Below are positions 10,229 to 17,956 of a DNA stretch of 51,452 nucleotides, one piece after another. Position numbers and translations under genes: made by a program. The stretch is from Dokdonella_A sp049583635 (GTDB taxonomy: Bacteria > Pseudomonadota > Gammaproteobacteria > Xanthomonadales > Rhodanobacteraceae). The stretch covers positions 1 to 51,452 of the forward strand of contig JBAUWF010000108.1 of the NCBI GenBank assembly GCA_049583635.1, read 5' to 3'. The notes beneath the pieces were generated by a model, which saw only the letters and a program-made list of their open reading frames with translations, did not search any database and had not been told where the DNA came from. Each line of letters begins with the position of its first letter. Within the stretch, counting starts at the first letter, position 1.

Positions 10229-10302
10229 GCGCCCGTAGCTCAACTGGATAGAGCATCGGCCTTCTAAGCCGACGGTTGCAGGTTCGATTCCTGTCGGGCG
10301 CG
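10229..10302 (+). tRNA. tRNA-Arg(UCU)
   Basis: The acceptor pairs GCGCCCG (10229-10235) with CGGGCGC (10295-10301), discriminator G. The anticodon loop CTTCTAA gives TCT, reading the rare AGA/AGG codons. The bases after the discriminator are CAT, so CCA is not encoded, unlike most tRNAs in this window, and must be added by nucleotidyltransferase. Confidence 0.96.
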
Positions 10303-10308
10303 CATTCC

Positions 10309-10460
10309 AGAGCACAGAGGACAGAAGCAGACAGAGGCAGTGGTCAGACGACAGCGGACTGAATACAGATGAGAGACGAGCGACGACCGCACTGTGCGGG
10401 TGCGTTTTCCGTCGGCTGTTCTCTTCTTGCTGCTCGGTCTTCTGTCATCTGTCTTCTGAA
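10309..10460. repeat. Degenerate palindromic repeat region between tRNAs
   Basis: The left half (10309-10380) is built from loose copies of AGACAGA/AGGACAG-type units. The right half (10415-10459) holds their complement (CTGTCATCTGTCTTCTG). The two arms could pair imperfectly around a small hairpin, CCGCA/TGCGG (10387-10399). No gene is supported. It separates tRNA-Arg from tRNA-His, and whether it is transcribed with them is unknown. Confidence 0.5.
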
Positions 10461-10461
10461 T

Positions 10462-10539
10462 GGTGGGCGTAGCTCAGCTGGTTAGAGTCCCGGATTGTGA
10501 TTCCGGTTGTCGTGGGTTCGAATCCCATCGCCCACCCCA
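10462..10539 (+). tRNA. tRNA-His(GUG)
   Basis: The acceptor pairs GTGGGCG (10463-10469) with CGCCCAC (10529-10535). The discriminator is C (10536) and an encoded CCA follows. A G lies at 10462, so the extra 5' G-1 required by HisRS is encoded and pairs with C73. The loop TTGTGAT gives anticodon GTG. Confidence 0.97.
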
Positions 10540-10561
10540 TCTTTATTACAATGTGTCCCGT

Positions 10562-10637
10562 GGGCCGTTAGCTCAATTGGTAGAGCATCGGACTCTTAAT
10601 CCGCAGGTTGAAGGTTCGATTCCTTCACGGCCCACCA
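10562..10637 (+). tRNA. tRNA-Lys(CUU)
   Basis: The acceptor pairs GGGCCGT (10562-10568) with ACGGCCC (10627-10633); A and an encoded CCA follow. The loop CTCTTAA gives anticodon CTT, which reads AAG, the favoured lysine codon in a GC-rich genome. The top pair of the anticodon stem is a mismatch. Confidence 0.95.
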
Positions 10638-10713
10638 ATTGGATCCTTTGTGCGCGCAGCGATTGACTTGGCCAGCGGGCTGGGCAAGGCTCGCGTTGTG
10701 GCCGCAGACCCGG

Positions 10714-10797
10714 GCGAAAGTGGCGGAATGGTAGACGCGCTGGATTTAGGTTCCAGTGGGGCGACCCGTGAGAGTTCGATTCTCTCCTTTCGCACCA
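10714..10797 (+). tRNA. tRNA-Leu(UAG)
   Basis: A class II tRNA. The acceptor pairs GCGAAAG (10714-10720) with CTTTCGC (10787-10793); A and an encoded CCA follow. The loop TTTAGGT gives anticodon TAG. It lies 97 bases before tig; a hairpin at 10824-10850 (TGCGCA..GGC / GCC.TGCGCA) between them may be a terminator or processing signal. Confidence 0.96.
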
Positions 10798-10893
10798 GAT
10801 TCCGGCCCACAACCACCTGCGGGTGCGCAATCGGCGAAATGCCGTGCGCAGTTGGCGCGCGCAGTAGCCGTAGTTAGATGTTGAGGAGCAAGC

Positions 10894-12171
10894 ATGCACG
10901 TTTCGGTCGAAAACCTCGGTACGCTTGGGCGCAAGCTCACGGTCCGCATTCCGGCAGAGAACCTGGAGACTACGATCCGCACGCGCATCCAGGAGATGGG
11001 TCGCAGCGCGCGGCTCAAGGGGTTTCGTCCCGGCAAGGTGCCACCCAAGGTCATCGAGCAGCGCTTTGGCAAGCAGATCCGCAACGAGGCGTTGTCGGAA
11101 ATGATCAACTCGAGCTTTCAGGAAGTCGTTGCGCAGGAGAAATTGCGTCCTGCGATTCAGCCGGCAATCTCCACGTCCGGCACGCCCGACAATGGCGAGA
11201 TCGAATACACCGCGACCTTCGAGGTCATGCCCGAACTAGACAGCATCGACGTCAGCAGCCTCGATATCACGCGAACCCGGGCGAGCGTCGAAGATGAAGA
11301 CATCGATCGCATGATCGAGACTTTGCGTCTGCAACGCCGTGGCTGGACCCAGGTGGAACGGGCGGCCAGGACCGACGATATGGTGCTGTTCGAGTACGCC
11401 GCGCTGGGGCCGGGATTTCGTCATCCCGAATCAGGCAATGATCGCGTTGGCAGCATTCTCGGATCGGGCGCCTTGTTCAGCGAGTTCGAGGACCGGCTGG
11501 CCGGGCATGTGGCCGGCGATGAAATCGATCTGGAACTGACCTTCCCGGCGGATTTCCGGGTGGCCGTGCTGGGTGGCAAGACTGCCTCCGTGCACGTCAA
11601 GATCGTACGCGTCCAGGAACCGCATCTGCCGGATGTAGACGAGGCATTTGCCGCCAGTTTCGGCGTCAAGGAGGGCGGCATGGCGCAGTTTCGCAAGGAT
11701 GTGCGCGCGAACCTCGAACGCGAACTCAACGATGCGCTGAGCGCTCGCCTCAAGCAGGTGACGATCCACCAGCTGCTCGCGACACACCCCGATCTCGACC
11801 TGCCGCAGGGCATGGTCGAAAACGAGGCGCGCTCGCTCGCGCAACAAGCCAATCCGGATGCTGCCGATGTGTTCGACAGCTATCTGCCGACCGCGCGCGA
11901 AAGGGTTGCGGCGGGCCTGTTGCTGGCCGAGGTTGCACGGCAGAACGACATTCGCGTGGATACGCGCCGGGTCAGTCAGGCGCTTGCCGTGATCGCCTCG
12001 ACCTATGAGGAACCGGAGAAGGTCGTTGAACTCTATTCGCGCGACCCCCAAGTGATGGGTGGACTGCGCAACCGTGTGCTCGAGGATCAGGTGGTCGAGT
12101 GGATCGCCGAGCACGCCGATGTCAGCGATCAAACCTTGAGTTTCAATGAAGTCATGCGACCGGGCGCCTGA
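10894..12171 (+). CDS. tig: Trigger factor, ribosome-associated chaperone
   Basis: Encodes a 425-residue trigger factor (E. coli 432). It binds the ribosome exit tunnel and shields nascent chains; it also has prolyl isomerase activity. The ribosome-binding signature GFRPGKVP lies at residues 43-50, the same place as in E. coli. The FKBP-like domain is around 150-240 and the helical C-terminal cradle follows. GAGGAG lies 8 bases before the ATG. It leads the conserved order tig-clpP-clpX-lon-hupB-ppiD, which groups folding, degradation and periplasmic isomerisation of proteins. Confidence 0.97.
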   Translation: MHVSVENLGTLGRKLTVRIPAENLETTIRTRIQEMGRSARLKGFRPGKVPPKVIEQRFGKQIRNEALSEMINSSFQEVVAQEKLRPAIQPAISTSGTPDNGEIEYTATFEVMPELDSIDVSSLDITRTRASVEDEDIDRMIETLRLQRRGWTQVERAARTDDMVLFEYAALGPGFRHPESGNDRVGSILGSGALFSEFEDRLAGHVAGDEIDLELTFPADFRVAVLGGKTASVHVKIVRVQEPHLPDVDEAFAASFGVKEGGMAQFRKDVRANLERELNDALSARLKQVTIHQLLATHPDLDLPQGMVENEARSLAQQANPDAADVFDSYLPTARERVAAGLLLAEVARQNDIRVDTRRVSQALAVIASTYEEPEKVVELYSRDPQVMGGLRNRVLEDQVVEWIAEHADVSDQTLSFNEVMRPGA

Positions 12172-12195
12172 GCGTCCGCTCGCCGGAGAAGCGCA

Positions 12196-12837
12196 ATGCC
12201 GAGCCACAACGAGTCGATCAAGGCCCTCAATCTGGTCCCGATGGTCGTGGAGCAGACGCCGCGCGGCGAACGCGCCTATGACATTTACTCGCGCCTGCTC
12301 AAGGAGCGGGTGATCTTCATGGTCGGCCCGATCGACGATCATGTCGCCAACGTGATCGTCGCGCAGATGCTGTTTCTCGAGTCCGAGAATCCGGACAAGG
12401 ACATCCATCTGTATATCAACAGCCCGGGCGGCTCGGTGACGGCTGGTCTTGCGGTCTACGACACCATGCAGTTTGTCAAGCCGGATGTGAGCACCATGTG
12501 TGTCGGGCAGGCCTCGAGTGCCGGGTCGCTACTGTTGATGGCGGGTGCCAAGGGCAAGCGTTTCGCGTTGCCCAACTCGCGCATCATGGTGCACCAGCCG
12601 TCCGGCGGCGCGCAGGGCCAGGCCACCGATATTGAAATCCATGCGCGCGAGATCATTTATCTGCGCGGGCGCCTCAACCAGCTCTATGCCGATCACACCG
12701 GCAAACCGGTCGAGGAGATCGCGCGCGACATGGAACGTGATCGCTTCATGAGCGGCGACGAGGCCAAGACTTACGGCCTGATCGATCAGGTGATCACGCG
12801 CCGTGAATCCGAAGTGGTCAAGGTGGCCGAATCCTAA
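12196..12837 (+). CDS. clpP: ATP-dependent Clp protease proteolytic subunit
   Basis: Encodes a 213-residue ClpP. It forms the tetradecameric serine peptidase barrel that ClpX (and ClpA) feed with unfolded protein. The catalytic triad is visible: S108 in GQASSAG, H133 in MVHQP and D182 in RDRF, each exactly three residues earlier than in the E. coli precursor. A short N-terminal propeptide is expected to be removed by self-cleavage. GGAGA precedes the ATG. It lies 24 bases after tig, which suggests co-transcription. Confidence 0.97.
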   Translation: MPSHNESIKALNLVPMVVEQTPRGERAYDIYSRLLKERVIFMVGPIDDHVANVIVAQMLFLESENPDKDIHLYINSPGGSVTAGLAVYDTMQFVKPDVSTMCVGQASSAGSLLLMAGAKGKRFALPNSRIMVHQPSGGAQGQATDIEIHAREIIYLRGRLNQLYADHTGKPVEEIARDMERDRFMSGDEAKTYGLIDQVITRRESEVVKVAES

Positions 12838-12878
12838 CCCGCTGAATCGTTTCCGTTTATCTTCAATGTCGGGTCCCG

Positions 12879-12918
12879 GGCCGCGCCCGCTGAGCGCGGC
12901 CGCGGCGTGTGCTATTCT
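12879..12918 (+). promoter_or_regulatory. GC hairpin and possible extended -10 promoter before clpX
   Basis: An 8-bp stem GGCCGCGC/GCGCGGCC (12879-12886 with 12894-12901) is followed by TGC-TATTCT (12910-12918), an extended -10 pattern 37 bases before the clpX start. No good -35 is seen. It may give clpX its own promoter within the operon. Confidence 0.3.
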
Positions 12919-12954
12919 CAGCTGGAAACCAGCTCCGAGAACCCGAGGCAAGGC

Positions 12955-14232
12955 ATGACAGACGACCGGCAGAGTCGATCGGGCGACAGCGGAAAGATCC
13001 TGTACTGTTCTTTCTGCGGCAAAAGCCAGCACGAGGTGCGCAAACTCATCGCGGGTCCGTCGGTGTTCATTTGCGACGAGTGCGTCGAGCTTTGCAACGA
13101 CATCATCCGCGAGGAACTCGAGGAGAAGGCTGCCAGCGCGCGCAGCCATTTGCCCAAGCCCAAGGAAATACTCGACGTGCTGGATCAGTACGTCATCGGT
13201 CAGGCGCGTGCCAAGAAAGTGTTGGCGGTTGCGGTCTACAATCATTACAAGCGCCTTGAATCGCGCAACCAGAGCGACGAAGTCGAACTGGCCAAGTCGA
13301 ACATCCTGCTGGTCGGCCCGACCGGCTCGGGCAAGACGTTGCTGGCCGAGACGCTGGCGCGCCTGCTCAATGTCCCGTTCACGATTGCCGATGCGACGAC
13401 GCTCACCGAAGCCGGTTATGTCGGCGAGGACGTCGAGAACATCATCCAGAAGCTGTTGCAGAAGTGCGACTACGATGTCGACAAGGCACAGACCGGTATC
13501 GTCTACATCGACGAGATCGACAAGATCTCGCGCAAGAGCGAAAACCCTTCGATTACGCGCGACGTATCCGGTGAGGGTGTGCAGCAGGCTTTGCTCAAGC
13601 TCATTGAAGGCACGATCGCGTCGGTTCCGCCGCAGGGCGGTCGCAAGCATCCGCAACAGGAATTCCTGCAGGTCGACACCCGCAACATCCTGTTCATCGT
13701 CGGTGGTGCGTTTGCCGGCCTCGACAAGATCATTGCGCAGCGCTCCGACGCCACCGGGATCGGTTTCGCGGCCCAGATTCGCAGCAAGGATCGGCATGCC
13801 GATGTCGGCATGCTGCTGGCTGACGTGCAGCCCGAGGATTTGATCAAGTACGGGTTGATTCCGGAGTTCGTCGGCCGCCTGCCGGTTGTCGCGACGCTGC
13901 AGGAGCTCGACGAGGCCGCGCTGGTCAAGATACTGACCGAACCGAAGAATGCGATCACCAAGCAGTTCAAGCGACTGTTTGATATGGAGAGTGCCGAACT
14001 CGAATTTCGCCCGGAGGCGTTGAGCGCGCTTGCGCACAAGGCGCTCCAGCGCAAGACCGGCGCGCGCGGCTTGCGCACGATCATCGAGCAGGTACTGCTC
14101 GATATCATGTTCGAACTGCCGTCGCTGGAACATGTGAGCAAGGTCGTCGTTGACGAAGCGGTCATCAACGGCCAGGCCGAACCGTTCCTGATCTACCGCG
14201 GCAACATGCAGAGCCGCGCCGCGGCCGAGTAA
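12955..14232 (+). CDS. clpX: ATP-dependent Clp protease unfoldase ClpX
   Basis: Encodes a 425-residue ClpX (E. coli 424), the AAA+ hexamer that recognises substrates such as ssrA-tagged proteins, unfolds them and feeds ClpP. The N-terminal zinc-binding domain has C18, C21, C40 and C43. Walker A is GPTGSGKT (121-128), Walker B is IVYIDEID (about 182-189), and the substrate-contacting RKH loop is near 228-230. The start at 12955 was chosen over an in-frame ATG at 12907 because family members begin with this short polar stretch and AGGCAAGG precedes it. Confidence 0.97.
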   Translation: MTDDRQSRSGDSGKILYCSFCGKSQHEVRKLIAGPSVFICDECVELCNDIIREELEEKAASARSHLPKPKEILDVLDQYVIGQARAKKVLAVAVYNHYKRLESRNQSDEVELAKSNILLVGPTGSGKTLLAETLARLLNVPFTIADATTLTEAGYVGEDVENIIQKLLQKCDYDVDKAQTGIVYIDEIDKISRKSENPSITRDVSGEGVQQALLKLIEGTIASVPPQGGRKHPQQEFLQVDTRNILFIVGGAFAGLDKIIAQRSDATGIGFAAQIRSKDRHADVGMLLADVQPEDLIKYGLIPEFVGRLPVVATLQELDEAALVKILTEPKNAITKQFKRLFDMESAELEFRPEALSALAHKALQRKTGARGLRTIIEQVLLDIMFELPSLEHVSKVVVDEAVINGQAEPFLIYRGNMQSRAAAE

Positions 14233-14289
14233 CGCCATCCCGCAGCCCAAACCAGCGGCACCCTTGCATTCGCGTCTGCGGATCCTCAC

Positions 14290-14317
14290 TTGACCTAGTG
14301 GCGGCGTGCATTACGCT
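14290..14317 (+). promoter_or_regulatory. Possible promoter of lon
   Basis: TTGACC (14290-14295) and TACGCT (14312-14317) are 16 bases apart, 42 bases before the lon ATG. The -10 is weak. It does not clearly match a heat-shock sigma-32 promoter, which one would expect for lon in many proteobacteria. Confidence 0.3.
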
Positions 14318-14358
14318 GGCCGCGGCCTGTCCGGCGCATTGCTTTTCCAAGGTGCGAC

Positions 14359-16818
14359 ATGGAAAAAACCGATAAACCAGAGACGATCAGCGGCTCGGAC
14401 ATGTTCGAGTTGCCGGTGCTGCCGTTGCGCGACGTGGTGGTATTTCCCCATATGGTTCAACCGTTGTTCGTCGGGCGCGAGAAGTCCGTGCGCGCGCTTG
14501 ACGTCGCGACGTCGGGCAACAAGCAGATACTGCTGGTTGCACAACGCAGCCCGGACGAGGACGACCCGAAGACCGACGATTTGTATTCGATCGGTACGAT
14601 CGCGAACGTGCTGCAGTTGCTGAAACTGCCCGACGGCACGATCAAGGTTCTGGTGGAAGGCATCGCGCGGGCCGAAGTCGTCGCATTCGGCGAGCGCAAC
14701 GGCATGATGGTTGCTCACGCTCGTTCGCTCGAACTGCTGTTCACGCGCAACGAACGCGAGATTGAGGTCATCGCGCGCTCGCTGCTTTCGTTGTTCGAGC
14801 AACTGGTCAAGCTGTCGCGCAAGATCCCATCGGAATTGCTGGCGACGCTCGCCGGCATAGATGATCCGTCGCGCATGGCCGACACCGTCGCTGCGCATCT
14901 CGCTATCAAGATTGCGGAGAAACAACGTGCCCTGGAAACGGCCGATGTCGCCGATCGCCTTGAGTTGCTGGTCGGCATGGTCGACGGCGAAATCGACGTG
15001 CAGCAGATCGAAAAGCGCATCCGTGGTCGGGTCAAGACGCAGATGGAGAAAAGCCAGCGCGAGTACTATCTCAACGAGCAAATGAAGGCGATCCAGAAGG
15101 AACTGGGCGATCTCGACGAGGCTCCGAATGAATTCGAGGATCTGTCCGGCAAGATCGCCGCGGCTGGGATGCCCAAGGACATCGAGAAGAAGGCCCGCGC
15201 CGAGCTCAACAAGCTCAAACAGATGTCACCGATGTCGGCCGAAGCGACCGTCGTGCGCAACTATGTGGACTGGATGGTCGGTGTTCCATGGAAGAAGCGC
15301 ACCAAGGTGCGTCGTGATCTGCGCGTCGCCAAGGAGGTTCTCGACGCCGACCATTTCGGTCTCGAAAAGGTCAAGGAGCGCATGCTCGAGTATCTCGCAG
15401 TACAGCAGCGCGTGCGCAACATGAAAGGTCCGATCCTTTGTCTGGTCGGTCCTCCCGGTGTTGGCAAGACCTCGCTCGGACGCTCGATCGCGCGTGCGAC
15501 CAATCGGAAATTTGTGCGCATGTCGTTGGGTGGCGTGCGCGACGAGGCCGAAATCCGCGGCCATCGGCGCACCTATATCGGTTCCATGCCGGGCCGCATC
15601 ATCCAGAACATGTCCAAGGTCGGTACCCGCAACGCATTGTTCATGCTCGACGAGATCGACAAGATGGCGATGGATTTTCGGGGCGATCCGTCATCAGCCT
15701 TGCTCGAGGTTCTCGACCCGGAGCAGAACCACGCGTTCAACGACCATTACCTCGAAGTCGATTTCGACTTGTCCGAGGTCATGTGGATCGCAACCGCCAA
15801 CTCGCTCAACATTCCTGCGCCTCTGGCCGACCGCATGGAGATCATCCGGATTCCCGGCTACACCGAGGAAGAGAAGATCCATATCGCCCAGCGCCACCTC
15901 ATCGCCAAGCAGCTCAAGGCCAACGGCCTCAAGCCCGATGAAGTGCATATCGGCACCGAGGCGATCCGCGACATTATTCGCTACTACACGCGCGAATCAG
16001 GCGTGCGCAACGTTGAACGTGATATCTCCAAGATTTGCCGAAAAGTGGTGAAGGAACTCAGCCTTGCGGCGGGCAAGTCGCCGAAGCGGACATCACGCAA
16101 GAAGCGGCGGGTCAATGTCACTTCCAGGAACCTCGATCATTATCTGGGTGTGCGCAAGTACACCTTTGGGCGCGCCGAGCAGCAGAACGAGGTCGGGTTG
16201 GTCACCGGGTTGGCTTGGACCGAAGTCGGCGGTGACCTGCTCAGCATCGAGGCGACCATTGTCCCGGGCAAGGGCAAGCTCATTCATACCGGCCAGCTCG
16301 GCAACGTGATGCAGGAGTCGATCCAGGCGGCCCTCAGTGTCGTGCGTGCGCGCGCCGAGCGGCTCGGAATCGACTTGGAGTTTCACGACAAGTTTGATGT
16401 GCATGTGCATGTGCCGGAAGGTGCGACCCCGAAGGACGGCCCAAGTGCCGGTATCGGCATGTGCACCGCGCTGGTGTCCGCGCTGACCCGGGTGCCGGTG
16501 CGTTCAGAAGTGGCGATGACCGGCGAGATCACATTGCGCGGCCGCGTGCTGCCGATCGGCGGCCTCAAGGAAAAGTTGCTTGCGGCGCATCGCGGCGGTA
16601 TCACAACGGTGATCATTCCGGATGAGAATCACAAGGATCTGGCCGAAATCCCGAAGAACGTAACGGAGTCGCTGGAGATTCGCACCGTGCGCTGGATCGA
16701 CGAGGTACTCGACATCGCATTGGAGCACCCGCTTACGCCGCTGCCATCCGAGGATTCGCCGCCGACTGGCCGCAAGCGCGAAAGCCGTTCGGAAAGCCTT
16801 CCGGCGAGGCCGCATTAG
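14359..16818 (+). CDS. lon: ATP-dependent protease La (Lon)
   Basis: Encodes an 819-residue LonA. It is a hexameric AAA+ serine protease that removes damaged and short-lived regulatory proteins. The N-terminal substrate domain begins LPVLPLRDVVVFP. Walker A is GPPGVGKT (364-371), Walker B is MLDEIDKM (about 430), and the C-terminal protease domain has the Ser-Lys dyad S696 (PKDGPSAG) and K739 (GGLKEK), spaced 43 residues apart as in E. coli. The C-terminal tail of about 30 residues (TGRKRESRSE) is basic and variable. It lies 126 bases after clpX and 391 bases before hupB. Confidence 0.97.
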   Translation: MEKTDKPETISGSDMFELPVLPLRDVVVFPHMVQPLFVGREKSVRALDVATSGNKQILLVAQRSPDEDDPKTDDLYSIGTIANVLQLLKLPDGTIKVLVEGIARAEVVAFGERNGMMVAHARSLELLFTRNEREIEVIARSLLSLFEQLVKLSRKIPSELLATLAGIDDPSRMADTVAAHLAIKIAEKQRALETADVADRLELLVGMVDGEIDVQQIEKRIRGRVKTQMEKSQREYYLNEQMKAIQKELGDLDEAPNEFEDLSGKIAAAGMPKDIEKKARAELNKLKQMSPMSAEATVVRNYVDWMVGVPWKKRTKVRRDLRVAKEVLDADHFGLEKVKERMLEYLAVQQRVRNMKGPILCLVGPPGVGKTSLGRSIARATNRKFVRMSLGGVRDEAEIRGHRRTYIGSMPGRIIQNMSKVGTRNALFMLDEIDKMAMDFRGDPSSALLEVLDPEQNHAFNDHYLEVDFDLSEVMWIATANSLNIPAPLADRMEIIRIPGYTEEEKIHIAQRHLIAKQLKANGLKPDEVHIGTEAIRDIIRYYTRESGVRNVERDISKICRKVVKELSLAAGKSPKRTSRKKRRVNVTSRNLDHYLGVRKYTFGRAEQQNEVGLVTGLAWTEVGGDLLSIEATIVPGKGKLIHTGQLGNVMQESIQAALSVVRARAERLGIDLEFHDKFDVHVHVPEGATPKDGPSAGIGMCTALVSALTRVPVRSEVAMTGEITLRGRVLPIGGLKEKLLAAHRGGITTVIIPDENHKDLAEIPKNVTESLEIRTVRWIDEVLDIALEHPLTPLPSEDSPPTGRKRESRSESLPARPH

Positions 16819-17027
16819 GAAAGCTTGCCGCCACAAGTCGCGACACTGGTTCCTTTCCAGCCCGCTCTTGAGTCGCGTGGCAGTCAAACTGGTGTCGCAG
16901 TCGGCGTGAGTTGCCCTCGGGTGTCGTTCCCATGCAACTTTCCGGCCGCGCTGTCAAGCACAGGCAGCAAGTTTGTCGCTCAAGCCGCGTTCAAACGGGT
17001 ACGCGCAAAACTGAGGTGGTGCTTGTG

Positions 17028-17056
17028 TTGCGCGACCTTCGGGGCACTGGTATAAA
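17028..17056 (+). promoter_or_regulatory. Predicted sigma-70 promoter of hupB
   Basis: TTGCGC (17028-17033) and TATAAA (17051-17056) are 17 bases apart. Transcription from about 17063 would give a leader of roughly 145 bases before hupB. The rest of the lon-hupB interval (16819-17027) shows no gene. Confidence 0.6.
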
Positions 17057-17209
17057 GACGGCGCCGCGCTCCGAACGACAATCAACGTCCAGGCGAGCGC
17101 GGGGTAGCGAGGCATGCAAGGTCCGGGAACGCCCAGCCCGGCATATGGTGCCTGCCTCGATCCTCTGATCTGCGCTGCGGGTCGCTGGTTTCCGTCAGGG
17201 AGTTACGTA

Positions 17210-17482
17210 ATGAATAAAGGCGATTTTGTTTCTGCCGTTGCCGACACTGCTGATATTACAAAAGCCGATGCGGAGCGGGCGGTTGAGGCAGTGTTCAAGG
17301 TTATCAAGAAAGCGTTGAAGTCTGGTGACAGTGTTTCGCTGGTTGGCTTCGGTACCTTCAGCGTGCGCAAGCGCGCCGCTCGTACCGGACGCAATCCGCG
17401 TACTGGCGAAACGATCAAGATCAAGGCATCGAAGGTGCCTGGATTCAAGGCCGGCAAGGCGCTCAAGGATGCGCTCAACTGA
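17210..17482 (+). CDS. hupB: DNA-binding protein HU, beta type
   Basis: Encodes a 90-residue HU. It is a small basic dimer that bends DNA and compacts the nucleoid. The signature GFGTFSVRKRAAR (46-58) and the arm RNPRTGE (61-67), whose proline intercalates into the minor groove, are present. Reading frames extend upstream to 17114, but the ATG at 17210 gives the exact family N-terminus (MNKGDFV) with GGGAG upstream. It follows lon, as in many proteobacteria. Its long leader has no coding content that I can recognise. Confidence 0.97.
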   Translation: MNKGDFVSAVADTADITKADAERAVEAVFKVIKKALKSGDSVSLVGFGTFSVRKRAARTGRNPRTGETIKIKASKVPGFKAGKALKDALN

Positions 17483-17579
17483 TTCTGGCCGTTGTTGTCG
17501 GTTGCACTTGCTGGCGGTGGTTGTTTGACCGAACGTGAGCCTTGTCGTCAGGATAATGTTGTACCGATAGATTGACGAT

Positions 17580-17615
17580 CCAGCAGGCCTGGTTACGCGC
17601 GGGTCTGCTGGTTTC
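17580..17615 (+). terminator. Possible terminator after hupB
   Basis: CCAGCAGGCC (17580-17589) pairs with GGGTCTGCTGG (17602-17611) through one G-U, followed by only a short TTTC. It lies 97 bases after the hupB stop and before tRNA-Val. The U-tract is weak. Confidence 0.4.
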
Positions 17616-17681
17616 GTCCGCAAATGTGCAGCGAAGTCACCAACCGCATATCTGCGACAAGACTTGCCTTACGCCTTCCGT

Positions 17682-17756
17682 GGGTGCTTAGCTCAGCGGT
17701 AGAGCATCGCCCTTACAAGGCGGGGGTCGGGGGTTCGAAACCCTCAGCACCCACCA
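17682..17756 (+). tRNA. tRNA-Val(UAC)
   Basis: The acceptor pairs GGGTGCT (17682-17688) with AGCACCC (17746-17752); A and an encoded CCA follow. The loop CTTACAA gives anticodon TAC. It sits between hupB and ppiD. Confidence 0.97.
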
Positions 17757-17956
17757 CGAAGTGACCTCTTGCAGAGTGCGCGGAAGCACGATGCCGGGCG
17801 CCGTCGGCGGGCATTGCCGAACGCATCGGATTACCATCGACATGGGCGCCCGCGTGGCGCCTTTGCCATTTTCATCGGTCGCGTTCCGGGTTGTGCCCGA
17901 CCGTGTACAACAGGCGCCGCGTGGTGCCAGCATCTTCGCTCCGAACGGAACACCGC

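Noticed and set aside
12529..14289. 586-codon minus-strand open frame across clpP-clpX
   Set aside because: Antisense shadow of two certain genes.
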